DNA of 64,000 bases, taken from Pseudomonas sp. PD9R. Its GTDB lineage: Bacteria; Pseudomonadota; Gammaproteobacteria; Pseudomonadales; Pseudomonadaceae. The position numbers and the translations under genes were made by a program. The stretch's first letter is position 1. Each line of letters starts with the position of its first letter. Where the stretch lies: positions 140,089-204,088 of the forward strand of contig NZ_JAHTMR010000008.1 of assembly GCF_019200975.1 (NCBI RefSeq), read 5' to 3'. The notes beneath the pieces were generated by a model that did no database searches, was not told the DNA's origin, and saw only the letters and a program-made list of their open reading frames with translations. Below are positions 31,580-40,710 of this stretch, one piece after another.

Positions 31580-33226
31580 TCAGGCGATTGTGAAGCGTTC
31601 CATTCCTGGGGTGATGCTCCTTGTGGTGGGGGTGAGGATCATTTGCGCGGCTTTCTCCGCGATCATCAGCGTAGGCGAACAGGTGTTGCCCGAAGTGATG
31701 CGCGGCATGATCGAAGCGTCGGCAATACGCAGCCCCGGGATGCCGTGCACGCGCAGTTCGGCATCGACTACCGCGTCGGCGTCGTTGCCCATGCGGCAGG
31801 TGCCGACCGGATGGAAAATGGTGGTGCCGATCCGTGCGGCGGCTTCGTGTAGATCTTCCTCGCTTTGCAGGTTGTCGCCGGGCAGGTATTCGACCGGTTT
31901 GAACGCCTTCAGCGCGGGTGCGGCGACGATGCGCCGGGTCAGGCGAATGGCATCGGCAGCGACGCGCAAGTCTTCTGGATGGCTCAAATAATTGGGTTGA
32001 ATCAGCGGTGCTTCCTGCGGATTGGCCGAGCGAATTTCCACGCGGCCACGGCTTTGCGGGCGCAAGTCGCAGACTGACGCGGTGAACGCCGGGAAAGCGT
32101 GCAATGGTTCGCCGAAGCGCTCCAGCGAAAGCGGCTGCACATGGTACTCAAGATTCGCCGACGTCTGCTCCGGCCCGGAACGGGCAAAAGCACCGAGCTG
32201 ACTTGGCGCCATCGATAGCGGCCCGCTGCGGTCGTACAGGTAACGCAGGCCCATGCCCATCTTGCCCCACAGGCTGCCGGCGATCTGATTCAGGGTGCGG
32301 GCGTTTTCCAGTTTGTAGATCAGCCGCAGTTGCAGGTGATCCTGCAAATTCGCGCCAACGCCGGTCAGCTCATGAACGACGCCGATGCCCAGCCGTTTCA
32401 GCAATGGACGAGGGCCAATCCCCGACCGTTGCAGGATGCTCGGTGAACCGACGGAGCCTGCGCACAAGACAATTTCCTTGCGCGCCTTGAAGGCCTTGGG
32501 CTGATCTTGCCAACGGGCGCTAACCGCCGAGGCGCGACCGTTTTCCAGCAGCACGCGGTCAACTTCGACGCCGGTCAATACGGCCAGGTTGGGCCGATGG
32601 CGGATCGGCTTGAGAAACGCTTTGGCCGCATTCCAGCGAATGCCGGCCTTCTGATTGACCTGAAAGTAGCCACACCCTTCGTTGTCGCCCTGGTTGAAGT
32701 CATCAATGCTGGCGATGCCACTCTGTTCGGCGGCGCTGCGGAAGGCATCGAGAATCGGCCATGACAGACGCTGGCGTTCGACCCGCCATTCGCCGGCACC
32801 GCTGTGAAACGGCGAATCGCCGGCAAAGTGATTTTCACTTTTCTTGAACAGCGGCAACACGTCTTGCCAGTTCCAGCCTGGATTGCCGTCAGCCGCCCAG
32901 CCGTCATAGTCGCCGGCCTGGCCGCGCATGTAGATCATGCCGTTGATCGAGGAACAGCCCCCCAGCACTTTGCCGCGCGGGTAGCTCAGGGTGCGGCCCT
33001 GCAGGCCGGTTTGCGCTTCGGTCTTGAAGCACCAGTCAGTGCGCGGGTTGCCGATGCAGAACAGGTAACCGACGGGAATGTGAATCCACGCATAGTTATC
33101 GCGACCGCCGGCTTCTAGCAGCAGCACGCGGTGTTGCGGGTTGGCCGACAGCCGATTGGCCAGCAAACAACCGGCCGGCCCGGCCCCGACCACGATGTAG
33201 TCGTATTCATCAAGGGAAGATGGCAT
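31580..33226 (-). CDS. GMC-family oxidoreductase (choline dehydrogenase-like)
   Basis: This 548-residue FAD-dependent alcohol dehydrogenase of the GMC family has the FAD-binding GxGxxG in YIVVGAGPAGCLLANRL (about 9-25), the first GMC signature GRTLSYPRGKVLGGCSSING, the second in VLCAGSVGSPSILQRSGIG, and the C-terminal HPVGTCRMG and ITSGNTCSPTLMIAEKAA with the active-site Asn. The start is chosen at MPSSLDEYDY with GAGG nine bases upstream; an ATG 12 codons earlier has a poorly spaced site. It is divergent from a LysR gene, the likely regulator. No betaine genes are near, so choline itself is unlikely; a primary or polyglycol-type alcohol is possible. Confidence 0.88.
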   Translation of the reverse strand: MPSSLDEYDYIVVGAGPAGCLLANRLSANPQHRVLLLEAGGRDNYAWIHIPVGYLFCIGNPRTDWCFKTEAQTGLQGRTLSYPRGKVLGGCSSINGMIYMRGQAGDYDGWAADGNPGWNWQDVLPLFKKSENHFAGDSPFHSGAGEWRVERQRLSWPILDAFRSAAEQSGIASIDDFNQGDNEGCGYFQVNQKAGIRWNAAKAFLKPIRHRPNLAVLTGVEVDRVLLENGRASAVSARWQDQPKAFKARKEIVLCAGSVGSPSILQRSGIGPRPLLKRLGIGVVHELTGVGANLQDHLQLRLIYKLENARTLNQIAGSLWGKMGMGLRYLYDRSGPLSMAPSQLGAFARSGPEQTSANLEYHVQPLSLERFGEPLHAFPAFTASVCDLRPQSRGRVEIRSANPQEAPLIQPNYLSHPEDLRVAADAIRLTRRIVAAPALKAFKPVEYLPGDNLQSEEDLHEAAARIGTTIFHPVGTCRMGNDADAVVDAELRVHGIPGLRIADASIMPRITSGNTCSPTLMIAEKAAQMILTPTTRSITPGMERFTIA

Positions 33227-33346
33227 CCCTGACCTCATCTTGTTGTTCTTGTTGTCGGTCATCCTAGTTGTTAGCTTTCGGTAAAAGAATGTTAGTTTTT
33301 ACCCAGCTGCTGTGCGTTTTTAAACACCTGCACCCAAGGATGAAAC

Positions 33347-34249
33347 ATGTTTGACTGGAATGACCTGCGGTTTTTTCTCGAGTTGCAGCGTAGCGGGCGT
33401 TTGCTGACGGCGGCCCGCCGTTTGAACACCACCCACGCCACCGTGGCGCGGCACATCGAGGCCATTGAAAAGAGCCTCGGCACCGCACTGTTCGTGCAGC
33501 ATGCCCAGGGTTATGAAATGACCCCGGCGGGTGAAGCGCTGCTTAAACACGCCGAAGCCATGGAAAACGTCGCGCTGCTGGCCCAGGAGGAAATCACTCA
33601 GTCCACGGCTCCGCTGGGCAAGATTCGCGTCGGGGTAACGGAAGGGCTGGGCATCATGTTTCTCGCCTGTCGCATGAACGGCTTGTTCGAACGTTATCCG
33701 GGGCTGGAAGTGGAGTTGGTGGCGGTGCCGCGTTTCGTCAGCATTCTCAACCGCGAAGCGGAAATCAGCATCCACCTCGAACGTCCGTCAGCCGACATGC
33801 TGGTCACGCGCAAACTCACCGATTATCGGTTGGCGCTCTATGCCAGTCAGGACTACCTCGACCGTTCGCCAGCGCTGCGCAGTCGCGAAGACCTGGGGCG
33901 ACATGCCTGGATCGGTTACGTCGACGATTTGCTGTTCAGTCAGGAGTTGATGTTCCTCAACAGTTTCTGTCGCAACCCCCGAGTGGTGTTCCACAGCACC
34001 AGCGTCATCGCCCAGCAACAGGCGGCGCGTGCGGGCCTGGGCATTGCCGTGTTGCCGTGCTACATGGCTAATTCCGATCCGGGGCTGGTGCCACTTTTTC
34101 CGGAGGAAAGCATCCTGCGCAGCTACTGGATCAGCACCCGCCGCGAGCTGCACAAATCCGTACGGCTGCGGGTGATGTGGGATTACGTGGTGGAGCTTTG
34201 CGAGCACGAGCAGGATCTATTGCTTGGCCCGAACACACACGTGATTTAA
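33347..34249 (+). CDS. LysR-family transcriptional regulator, divergent from the GMC oxidoreductase gene
   Basis: This 300-residue LysR protein has its helix-turn-helix at about 17-58 (LLTAARRLNTTHATVARHIE), of the subgroup starting MFDWNDLRFFLELQRSG. The effector domain (about 88-290) ends with RLRVMWDYVVELCEHEQ. The 120-bp region shared with the GMC gene contains a repeated GTTAG (33270s and 33290s), a plausible but unproven operator. Control of the neighbouring oxidoreductase is inferred from the divergent arrangement. A REP pair follows the stop. Confidence 0.9.
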   Translation: MFDWNDLRFFLELQRSGRLLTAARRLNTTHATVARHIEAIEKSLGTALFVQHAQGYEMTPAGEALLKHAEAMENVALLAQEEITQSTAPLGKIRVGVTEGLGIMFLACRMNGLFERYPGLEVELVAVPRFVSILNREAEISIHLERPSADMLVTRKLTDYRLALYASQDYLDRSPALRSREDLGRHAWIGYVDDLLFSQELMFLNSFCRNPRVVFHSTSVIAQQQAARAGLGIAVLPCYMANSDPGLVPLFPEESILRSYWISTRRELHKSVRLRVMWDYVVELCEHEQDLLLGPNTHVI

Positions 34250-34265
34250 CAGCAAACCTCATCCC

Positions 34266-34344
34266 TGTAGGAGCTGCCGCAGGCTGCGATCTTTTGATCT
34301 TAAAAAACAAAATCAAAAGATCGCAGCCTGCGGCAGCTCCTACA
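34266..34344. repeat. REP pair (GCCGCAGGCTGCGATCTTTTGAT class)
   Basis: A long hairpin of TAGGAGCTGCCGCAGGCTGC and GCAGCCTGCGGCAGCTCCTA separated by the GATCTTTTGATCTT / AAATCAAAAGATC inner palindrome. It lies between the convergent LysR and alkC genes. Confidence 0.92.
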
Positions 34345-34356
34345 GGGGGTGGTGTT

Positions 34357-35457
34357 TCAAGGGAGGATCTCGAAGGACGTGCTGGCCAGCCGTTCGCCGT
34401 TTACCAGGATGTGCATGGCATGCTTGCCCGCGTAATGCCGGCGAGTGGTGAGTTCCTTGATGTGCTGCCCGCGGGCGATGGACTCGGTGGCCTTGCCGGC
34501 AAGCGTCAGGGCCTTGAGTTTGAACACCTTCGCCGAGGTGCTGCCGTTGGCTTTCACGTAGTCGATGGCATAGTCGATCACCAGGCGTTGACTGGCGTCC
34601 ACCGTCGATTTGACTGCAAAAGACAAGGTGATCTTCTCTCCCAGGCCAATTACTGGCGGATTGACCTGCACGTCGTTGATCTCGACTTCAGGCTTGCCGC
34701 CCGCACCAATGACGGCCAGTGCCCGCTGATTGCCCTGTTTGATCAGGCTGCGCAGGGCATGCTTGGCGATCCACGCGGTGTGTTTGTTCTCCAGCGACCA
34801 ACCCTCAATCAGTTCCAGCACCCACTCGGGATGATCCTTGGTGATGTCGTTGAGGTGGTTCGCTACGGATTTGCGCACGTAAAGGCTAGGGTCGGCCTTG
34901 AGATTGTCGAGGATATTGGCGGCCAGGCGCGGGTCGGCCTGGACCTGTTCCAGGCGAAACGACCACGGCAGGCGTGGCCGGCAACCTTCGCTGGCCAGAC
35001 GTCGGACGTGTTCGTTGTCGTCCAGCGACCAGTCGTGCATCTGCTTTAGCGAGCGCTCGATATCGCTGCGCAGGAAAGGGCGGATGGCGAACTCTGAAGA
35101 GCCAAAGGCAGTGAAGTACTTGAGCGCGTCCATGGACAGGTCAAAGCGCTCGGCGCCGTAAGTTGCGACGTAATGCGGCAGGCACATGCTGACGAAGCCG
35201 CTGTTCAGGCGGGGGGCGAGGGCACGCAACACCTCCAGCGACGCTTCATAATCGAGCGGCAGTACCGCGTGCAGGCACTCGCTGACGCGGGCCATGCGTT
35301 GCATTACCGAAAGGTTCGCCAGGCCGATTTTTGCCAGTTTCAGGAATGCCTTGGCATCGAACGCCGGGTAGACCGCGGTCATCTCGGTGGCGATGTGCTG
35401 CAGGCGTTCGACGTTGAAGATGTCCTTGAGGGCGGGGGCGGATTGTTCAGCAGCCAT
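34357..35457 (-). CDS. alkC: DNA alkylation repair glycosylase, AlkC type
   Basis: This 366-residue HEAT-repeat DNA glycosylase of the AlkC/AlkD group is expected to remove N3-methyl lesions without flipping the base. Helical repeats fill residues about 1-265 (WSLDDNEHVRRLASEGCRPRLPW; SLYVRKSVANHLNDITKDHPEWV is the conserved core with Arg/Asn/Asp). Residues about 270-366 are an immunoglobulin-like domain (KPEVEINDVQVNPPVIGLGEK), the feature that separates AlkC from AlkD. The start is the ATG after GGAG; the ATG five codons earlier overlaps that site. It stands alone, flanked by REP elements. Confidence 0.9.
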   Translation of the reverse strand: MAAEQSAPALKDIFNVERLQHIATEMTAVYPAFDAKAFLKLAKIGLANLSVMQRMARVSECLHAVLPLDYEASLEVLRALAPRLNSGFVSMCLPHYVATYGAERFDLSMDALKYFTAFGSSEFAIRPFLRSDIERSLKQMHDWSLDDNEHVRRLASEGCRPRLPWSFRLEQVQADPRLAANILDNLKADPSLYVRKSVANHLNDITKDHPEWVLELIEGWSLENKHTAWIAKHALRSLIKQGNQRALAVIGAGGKPEVEINDVQVNPPVIGLGEKITLSFAVKSTVDASQRLVIDYAIDYVKANGSTSAKVFKLKALTLAGKATESIARGQHIKELTTRRHYAGKHAMHILVNGERLASTSFEILP

Positions 35458-35515
35458 TTGGACTCCATTCAAAATTTGATAACGATTTGGAAAAGATCAA
35501 AAGATCGCTTACTCC

Positions 35516-35546
35516 TGTAGGAGCTGCCGAAGGCTGCGATCTTTTC
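35516..35546. repeat. Solitary REP unit
   Basis: A single TGTAGGAGCTGCCGAAGGCTGCGATCTTTT-type unit (half of a pair) lies between the antiporter 3' end and alkC. AAAAGATCAAAAGATCGC just before it may be the decayed remainder of its partner. Confidence 0.75.
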
Positions 35547-35561
35547 GGGGCAACACCGCAC

Positions 35562-37370
35562 TCATTTCTTTTTCGCGTTTTCTTCCAACTCATCCGACTC
35601 AAACAACCGCGCCAGTTCCGCCCGTGCTTCCTGCGCTGTCTGCAGCACTTTCGCCGCATCGTCGTAGATCGCGTGCTGGGCTTCGAGCACCTGTTCGTCG
35701 TGATGTTTGAAGCGCTTGATCCGTGCATCTGCTTGCGCCTGGGTCAATCCCAGGCCGATCAGTGTTTGCCGGCTCATTTCCAGGCTCGAATAAAAGGTTT
35801 CCCGGATCGCCACTGCGCCGACATCCATCAGCCGATGCACATGCTGCCGGTTACGGGCACGGGCGATGATTTTCATCTCCGGGTAGAGCTTGCGCACCAG
35901 TTCGGCGGTCTTGATGTTGGTGTCCGGGTCGTCGGTGGCAATCACGAAAAACTCGGCTTGCTCGACCTTGGCCGCACTCAGGATTTCCGGGCGCATCGGA
36001 TCGCCGTAGAACACCGGCACGCCGCCGAAGCTGCGGGACAGTTCGATGGTTTCCACCGACGTATCGAGGGCGACGAACTTGATGTTTTGCGCCCGCAGGA
36101 TACGCGCGACGATCTGGCCCATCCGGCCCATGCCGGCGATCACTACGCGGGGGGCGTCGGTGTCGATGTCGCGAAATTTCTCCGGCACCACTACGGGTTG
36201 CACTTTAGGGCTGACCAATCGTGCGCAAATCAGTAGCAACAGCGGCGTGAGCGCCATGGACAGGGTGATGGTCAGCACCAGCAAGTCGTAGAGACGCGGT
36301 TCGAACAGGCCCTGATCGCGGCCAATCTTGAACACCACAAAAGCAAACTCACCACCGGCCGCCAGGACAATGCCGAGACGAATCGCGCTGACTTTGCCCA
36401 GGCCTCCGGCCAGTCGGCCCACGACAAACAGCAAAGGCAACTTGATGGCGATCAGCAGCAAAGTCAGGCCCAACACCGCGACGGGGGCGCTCAGCAGCAG
36501 GCTCAGGTTCGCGCCCATGCCGACGCTCATGAAAAACAACCCCAGCAACAGGCCCTTGAACGGCTCTATCTGTGCTTCCAGTTCATGACGGTACTCGGAA
36601 TCCGCCAGCAGCAGGCCGGCGAGAAAGGCGCCGAGCGCCATGGACACACCGACCAGATTCATCAGCCATGCCGTGCCGATCACGACCAGCAACGCGGTGG
36701 CGGTAGACACTTCAGGCAAACCGGATTTGGCCACTACGCGGAACACCGGGCGCAGCAGATAACGCCCGCCGACCACCACCACGGCAATGCTGGCGAGCAC
36801 CCGCAGTCCGTGGTTCACGTCTTCCGCGGTGCTGGTGTTGTGATCGACGCCAGCCAACAGCGGCACCATGGCAATCAACGGGATCGCGGCGATGTCCTGG
36901 AACAGCAGGATCGCGAAGGCCAGTCGCCCGTGGGGGCTGGTCAGCTCCTTGCGTTCAGCCAGGCTTTGCAGGCCAAACGCGGTGGACGACAGGGCCAGAC
37001 CCAAACCCAATACGATCGCGCTGTTCAGCGACTGCCCAAACACGAACAGCGCCACTACGCCAATCACCGAACCGGTCAACAACACCTGGGCCAAACCGAC
37101 GCCGAACACCGATTTGCGCATCACCCACAAGCGTCGGGGCGATAACTCCAGACCGATAATGAACAGCAGCAGCACCACGCCGAGTTCCGAGATGTGGGCG
37201 ACGCTTTGCGGATTACCGACCAGTCCCAGCACTGAAGGGCCAATGATCACCCCGGCAAACAGATATCCCAGCACTGCCCCCAGTTGCAGACGCTTGGCCA
37301 AGGGAACGATGAGCACCGCCGCGAGCAGAAATACGACAGCGGCTTGCAATAGGTTGCCTTCGTGGGGCAT
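35562..37370 (-). CDS. CPA2-family monovalent cation:proton antiporter (KefB/KefC-like)
   Basis: This 602-residue protein has about 12 membrane segments (1-390) followed by a cytoplasmic RCK/TrkA-N domain. Conserved features are ISELGVVLLLFIIGLELSP, the helix GLGLALSSTAFGLQSLAER and FQDIAAIPLIAMVPLL with the ion-binding Gln-Asp. The Rossmann motif GMGRMGQIVARIL (about 420-432) starts the NAD(H)/glutathione-sensing domain. A charged helical tail (RAELARLFESDELEENAKKK) ends the protein. It likely expels K+ under electrophile stress; no kefF or kefG ancillary gene is adjacent. It is divergent from a LysR gene. Confidence 0.9.
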   Translation of the reverse strand: MPHEGNLLQAAVVFLLAAVLIVPLAKRLQLGAVLGYLFAGVIIGPSVLGLVGNPQSVAHISELGVVLLLFIIGLELSPRRLWVMRKSVFGVGLAQVLLTGSVIGVVALFVFGQSLNSAIVLGLGLALSSTAFGLQSLAERKELTSPHGRLAFAILLFQDIAAIPLIAMVPLLAGVDHNTSTAEDVNHGLRVLASIAVVVVGGRYLLRPVFRVVAKSGLPEVSTATALLVVIGTAWLMNLVGVSMALGAFLAGLLLADSEYRHELEAQIEPFKGLLLGLFFMSVGMGANLSLLLSAPVAVLGLTLLLIAIKLPLLFVVGRLAGGLGKVSAIRLGIVLAAGGEFAFVVFKIGRDQGLFEPRLYDLLVLTITLSMALTPLLLLICARLVSPKVQPVVVPEKFRDIDTDAPRVVIAGMGRMGQIVARILRAQNIKFVALDTSVETIELSRSFGGVPVFYGDPMRPEILSAAKVEQAEFFVIATDDPDTNIKTAELVRKLYPEMKIIARARNRQHVHRLMDVGAVAIRETFYSSLEMSRQTLIGLGLTQAQADARIKRFKHHDEQVLEAQHAIYDDAAKVLQTAQEARAELARLFESDELEENAKKK

Positions 37371-37443
37371 GGGGGAACTCCATCAACTGGGTACGGCGGG
37401 GATGACAAGGATAAAGGGTGGTAAGGGCGGAGTCAGCCTTTCA

Positions 37444-37518
37444 CATGCATTGATGTTGCCTAACAGATGACAAATATTTTGCATCAATTGGTTACATTCA
37501 TAGAATAGGCGCATCAAT
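37444..37518 (+). promoter_or_regulatory. ATTGAT/ATCAAT cluster before the LysR gene (putative operator)
   Basis: This region has ATTGAT (37449-37454), ATCAAT (37483-37488) and ATCAAT (37513-37518), the last two as GCATCAAT exactly 30 bp apart. CATGCATTGATGT at 37444 is matched with one change at 40646-40658 before the MFS transporter gene. It is a probable autoregulatory site of the LysR protein. Confidence 0.42.
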
Positions 37519-37542
37519 CTGATCCACATCCGAGCACCCGCC

Positions 37543-38457
37543 ATGGCCATCAACTTCGACCTCAACGACCTGCAAGCCTTCCGTGCGGTGGTCGAGCAGG
37601 GCAGTTTCCGCAAGGCCGCCGACACCGTGCGTATTTCGCAACCAGCCTTGAGCCGGCGTATCGAAAAACTCGAAGACGCCCTCGGCGTGCGGTTGTTCGA
37701 GCGCACCACGCGCAAGGTCAGCCTGACCCAGGCCGGACGCGGTTTCATGCCCAGTGTCGAGCGCCTGCTGGATGATCTGGACGTGGCGTTGCTGGGCATC
37801 AGCGAAGTTGCTTCAACCCGGCTCGGCCACGTCACCGTCGCTTGTGTGCCGTCGGCGGCCTATTACTTCATGCCGCGAGTGATCGCGCACTACCACCGGC
37901 AATTTCCGCGAATCAAGGTAAAAGTGCTCGATTCCAGCGCCCATGAAGTGCTGAGCGCGGTGGTCAATGGCGAGGCGGATTTCGGCCTGAGTTTCATGGG
38001 CACCCTGGAGGCCGAAGTAGATTTCGAGCCGCTGGTGCAGGAAAGCTATGTGGTGGCTTGCCGACGCGATCATCCGTTGGCCGGGCGCACTAGCGTGACG
38101 TGGGATGAGTTCTATCAGCAGGATTACATCTCGCTGGACAAGACGTCGGGCAACCGTTTTCTGCTGGATCAGGCGCTGACCCGCGTGGTGCCGCTGCGAC
38201 CGAGCATCTGTGAAACCCGGCATGTGACGACCATGATCGGTCTGGTGGAGGCGGGGTTGGGCGTGGCTGCGGTGCCATTGATGGCGATGCCGGCAGCGGA
38301 TCACCCGATCCTGACGCGGGTGCCGCTGACCGATCCGCAGGTGATACGCAGCGTCGGTTTGATCAAGCGCCGGGGCCGAACCCTGACCCCGGCGGCACTG
38401 GAACTGGAACGCCTGGTGGTGGAAATGAAAGTCCAGCAACCTGCAGTCAGTGACTGA
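37543..38457 (+). CDS. LysR-family transcriptional regulator, near the citrate-type transporter
   Basis: This 304-residue LysR protein starts MAINFDLNDLQAFRAVVEQG, with its helix-turn-helix at about 21-62 (FRKAADTVRISQPALSRRIE). The effector domain covers about 95-300. Its 3' end overlaps the convergent solute-binding-protein gene by 11 bp. The matched ATTGAT/ATCAAT clusters before this gene and before the MFS gene at 40536 suggest that it controls both itself and the transporter operon. Confidence 0.9.
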   Translation: MAINFDLNDLQAFRAVVEQGSFRKAADTVRISQPALSRRIEKLEDALGVRLFERTTRKVSLTQAGRGFMPSVERLLDDLDVALLGISEVASTRLGHVTVACVPSAAYYFMPRVIAHYHRQFPRIKVKVLDSSAHEVLSAVVNGEADFGLSFMGTLEAEVDFEPLVQESYVVACRRDHPLAGRTSVTWDEFYQQDYISLDKTSGNRFLLDQALTRVVPLRPSICETRHVTTMIGLVEAGLGVAAVPLMAMPAADHPILTRVPLTDPQVIRSVGLIKRRGRTLTPAALELERLVVEMKVQQPAVSD

Positions 38458-39223
38458 CCGAGTCCAGGCCGGTGGCTTTCACATCCGGCTGAGCCTGTGC
38501 CGAAGCCATGTATTCCAGCAGGGCCTTGGCTTCGGCCGGGTGTTGTGCACCTACCGGAATTCCAGCGGCGAAACGAGTGACCGACTGCACCGACTCCGGA
38601 ATCTTCGCCACAAAACTCACCCCCGGCACTGGCAGTAATTCGCTGACCTGCTGGAAGCCCAGTTGATAGTCGCCGGTAGCAACCACCGAACCCACGGGGA
38701 TTTTCGGCACCATGGTCGACTTGGGCTTGAGCTGGTCTTCGATGCCCAGGCGTTTGAACAGCTGCTGCTCGATGTACACGCCACTGGCGCTGTCGGAATA
38801 AGCCACCGATTTGGCGTCGAGCAAGGTTTTCTTCAAGCCGTCGACCGAGCTGATGTCCGGCTTCGGCGCACCCTCGCGCACCACCAGGCCGATACGTGAA
38901 TCCGCCAGTTCCACGCGAGATGCCGGGTCGACTTTGCCTTGCTTGATCAGGTCGTCCAGCGCGTAGCCGACCATGATCACCACGTCGGCGTGTTCACCGC
39001 GTGCCAGGCGATTAGGGATTGCTTCCGGGGCTTTGCCCATCGACGGGCCGAGGGCCGTGTCGAGGGTATTGCCGGTGGAGGCGGCGAATTTCGGGCCGAG
39101 GACTTTGTAGGCTGCGGTGAAACCACCGGAGGTCATCACACGGATCTCTTCAGCCTGGGCGACAGCACTCGGGCCAAGGCTGACCAGCAGGCTCAGGGCC
39201 GCAACGTTGAATAGCTTTTTCAT
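38447..39223 (-). CDS. Molybdate-type (ModA-like) periplasmic solute-binding protein
   Basis: This 258-residue exported protein of the type 2 binding-protein fold has signal peptide about 1-23 (MKKLFNVAALSLLVSLGPSAVAQA), followed by EEIRVMTSGGFTAAYKVLGPKFAASTG, the ModA-like start. Serine-rich ligand contacts (TSGGF; SDSASGVYIEQQL) are kept. No ABC permease or ATPase is nearby. Instead it follows the citrate-type MFS gene by 20 bp on the same strand, so both are probably one operon. Organic-anion rather than molybdate binding is therefore likely, by inference. Confidence 0.85.
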   Translation of the reverse strand: MKKLFNVAALSLLVSLGPSAVAQAEEIRVMTSGGFTAAYKVLGPKFAASTGNTLDTALGPSMGKAPEAIPNRLARGEHADVVIMVGYALDDLIKQGKVDPASRVELADSRIGLVVREGAPKPDISSVDGLKKTLLDAKSVAYSDSASGVYIEQQLFKRLGIEDQLKPKSTMVPKIPVGSVVATGDYQLGFQQVSELLPVPGVSFVAKIPESVQSVTRFAAGIPVGAQHPAEAKALLEYMASAQAQPDVKATGLDSVSH

Positions 39224-39243
39224 GGGCGCGTTCTCGAAAAGGT

Positions 39244-40536
39244 TTACGACATAACCGGTTGCAGGCGACCGCTGGTGCGGCGATACAGATACAGCGTTGC
39301 GCACAACGCACAGAGCGCTGCGAAACTCATCCAGTAGCCGGGCGCAGCCTTGTCGCCGCTGTACTGAATCAGCAAGGTCGACATTGCCGGGGTGAAACCG
39401 CCAAACACTGCGGTGGCGAGGCTATAGGCCAGTGAGAAACCTGCGACTCGCACCTCTACCGGCATGATTTCTGTGAGCGCCGCAATCATCGCGCCGTTGT
39501 ACAAGCCATAAATGAACGACAGCCACAGCAACACCAATAGCATGTTGATGAAGCTCGGTGCCTGCACCAGATACGACAGCGCCGGATAGGTCGAGGCCAA
39601 CGCCAGCAAAGCCATGGTGATCAAGACTGGGCGGCGACCAATACGATCGGACAATGCGCCACCCAGCGGCAGCCAGAAAAAGTTTGAAACGCCTACCAGT
39701 AAAGTCACCAGCAGCGCATCGGACGTGCTCAGGTGCAGCACGGTTTTGCCGAAGGTGGGCGCGTACACGGTGATCAGGTAAAACGCCGTGGTGGTCAGGG
39801 CGACCATCATCATGCCGGCGAACACGATCACCCAGTTTTGCGCGAGCGTGCGGAACACCTCGCCCATGCTCGGGCGGTGTGTACGGGTCGAAAATTCTTC
39901 GGTTTCTTCAAGGTTGCGGCGCAGCAAGAAGATGAACGGCACGATCATGCAACCGACGAAAAACGGAATCCGCCAGCCCCAGTCGGCAATCATGGCGGGC
40001 GCCATCCATTGGTTCAAACCGTAGCCCAACGCGGCGGCCACCACGATCGCCACTTGCTGGCTGGCCGACTGCCAACTGGTGAAAAAGCCTTTGTTGCCTG
40101 GCGTGGCGATCTCCGAGAGATACACCGAGACACCGCCCAATTCCGCACCGGCCGAGAAGCCTTGCAGCAACCGGCCGATCAACACCAGGGCAGGAGCGAA
40201 CAGCCCGATGGTTTCGTAGCCGGGCACCAACACGATCAAAATCGTGCCGCTGGCCATGATCGACAAGGTGACGATCAGCCCTTTGCGCCGGCCCACGTCA
40301 TCGATGTATGCGCCCAGTACCACCGCACCCAATGGACGCATCAGAAAGCCTGCACCGAAGACCGCAAAAGTCATCATCAGCGACGCGAACTCGCTGCTGG
40401 CCGGGAAGAACACGGCCGCGATCTGCGTGGCGTAGAAGCCGAAGAGGAAGAAGTCGAACTGTTCGAGGAAGTTGCCCGAGGTGACCCGGAAAATCGCGCT
40501 GGCGCGGGAGCGTCCACGCGGAATTGAGGCTGTCAT
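39244..40536 (-). CDS. MFS transporter of the citrate/tricarballylate proton symporter type
   Basis: This 430-residue, 12-helix MHS-family transporter has the signature VTSGNFLEQFDFFLFGFYAT (about 18-37), typical of citrate and tricarballylate carriers, and the loop motif GAYIDDVGRRKGL. The repeated RIGRRPVL loop marks the second half. The start is the ATG of MTASIPRGRS with GGAG upstream. The solute-binding-protein gene follows it, and a cluster of ATTGAT/ATCAAT motifs lies before it, shared with the LysR gene at 37543. No tcuA/tcuB-type oxidising genes are close. Confidence 0.88.
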   Translation of the reverse strand: MTASIPRGRSRASAIFRVTSGNFLEQFDFFLFGFYATQIAAVFFPASSEFASLMMTFAVFGAGFLMRPLGAVVLGAYIDDVGRRKGLIVTLSIMASGTILIVLVPGYETIGLFAPALVLIGRLLQGFSAGAELGGVSVYLSEIATPGNKGFFTSWQSASQQVAIVVAAALGYGLNQWMAPAMIADWGWRIPFFVGCMIVPFIFLLRRNLEETEEFSTRTHRPSMGEVFRTLAQNWVIVFAGMMMVALTTTAFYLITVYAPTFGKTVLHLSTSDALLVTLLVGVSNFFWLPLGGALSDRIGRRPVLITMALLALASTYPALSYLVQAPSFINMLLVLLWLSFIYGLYNGAMIAALTEIMPVEVRVAGFSLAYSLATAVFGGFTPAMSTLLIQYSGDKAAPGYWMSFAALCALCATLYLYRRTSGRLQPVMS

Positions 40537-40620
40537 AGATAAGTACTCCACCGCTGTTATGACGTGCTCTGCCTGGACACAGCGCACGGTTCTTATTGGG
40601 GCGGATAGTGGAGCAGGGGG

Positions 40621-40673
40621 ATTGATATGATAAGTGCGTTTTTGGCATGTATTGATGTGCAAAGCGGATCAAT
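40621..40673 (-). promoter_or_regulatory. ATTGAT/ATCAAT cluster before the MFS gene (putative operator)
   Basis: Read toward the MFS gene, the order is ATTGAT, ATCAAT, then another ATCAAT 30 bp further: the same order, orientation and 30-bp spacing as at 37449-37518. The spacing between the first two differs (17 versus 34 bp). Confidence 0.42.
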
Positions 40674-40710
40674 GTGGGCTTGGCCGATCAGTTACCGACA
40701 TCGTGGTGTC

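Noticed and set aside
35447..35728. 93-residue frame running from the antiporter 3' end through a REP unit
   Set aside because: It is antisense-frame and REP-encoded sequence; the antiporter and alkC genes account for the DNA.
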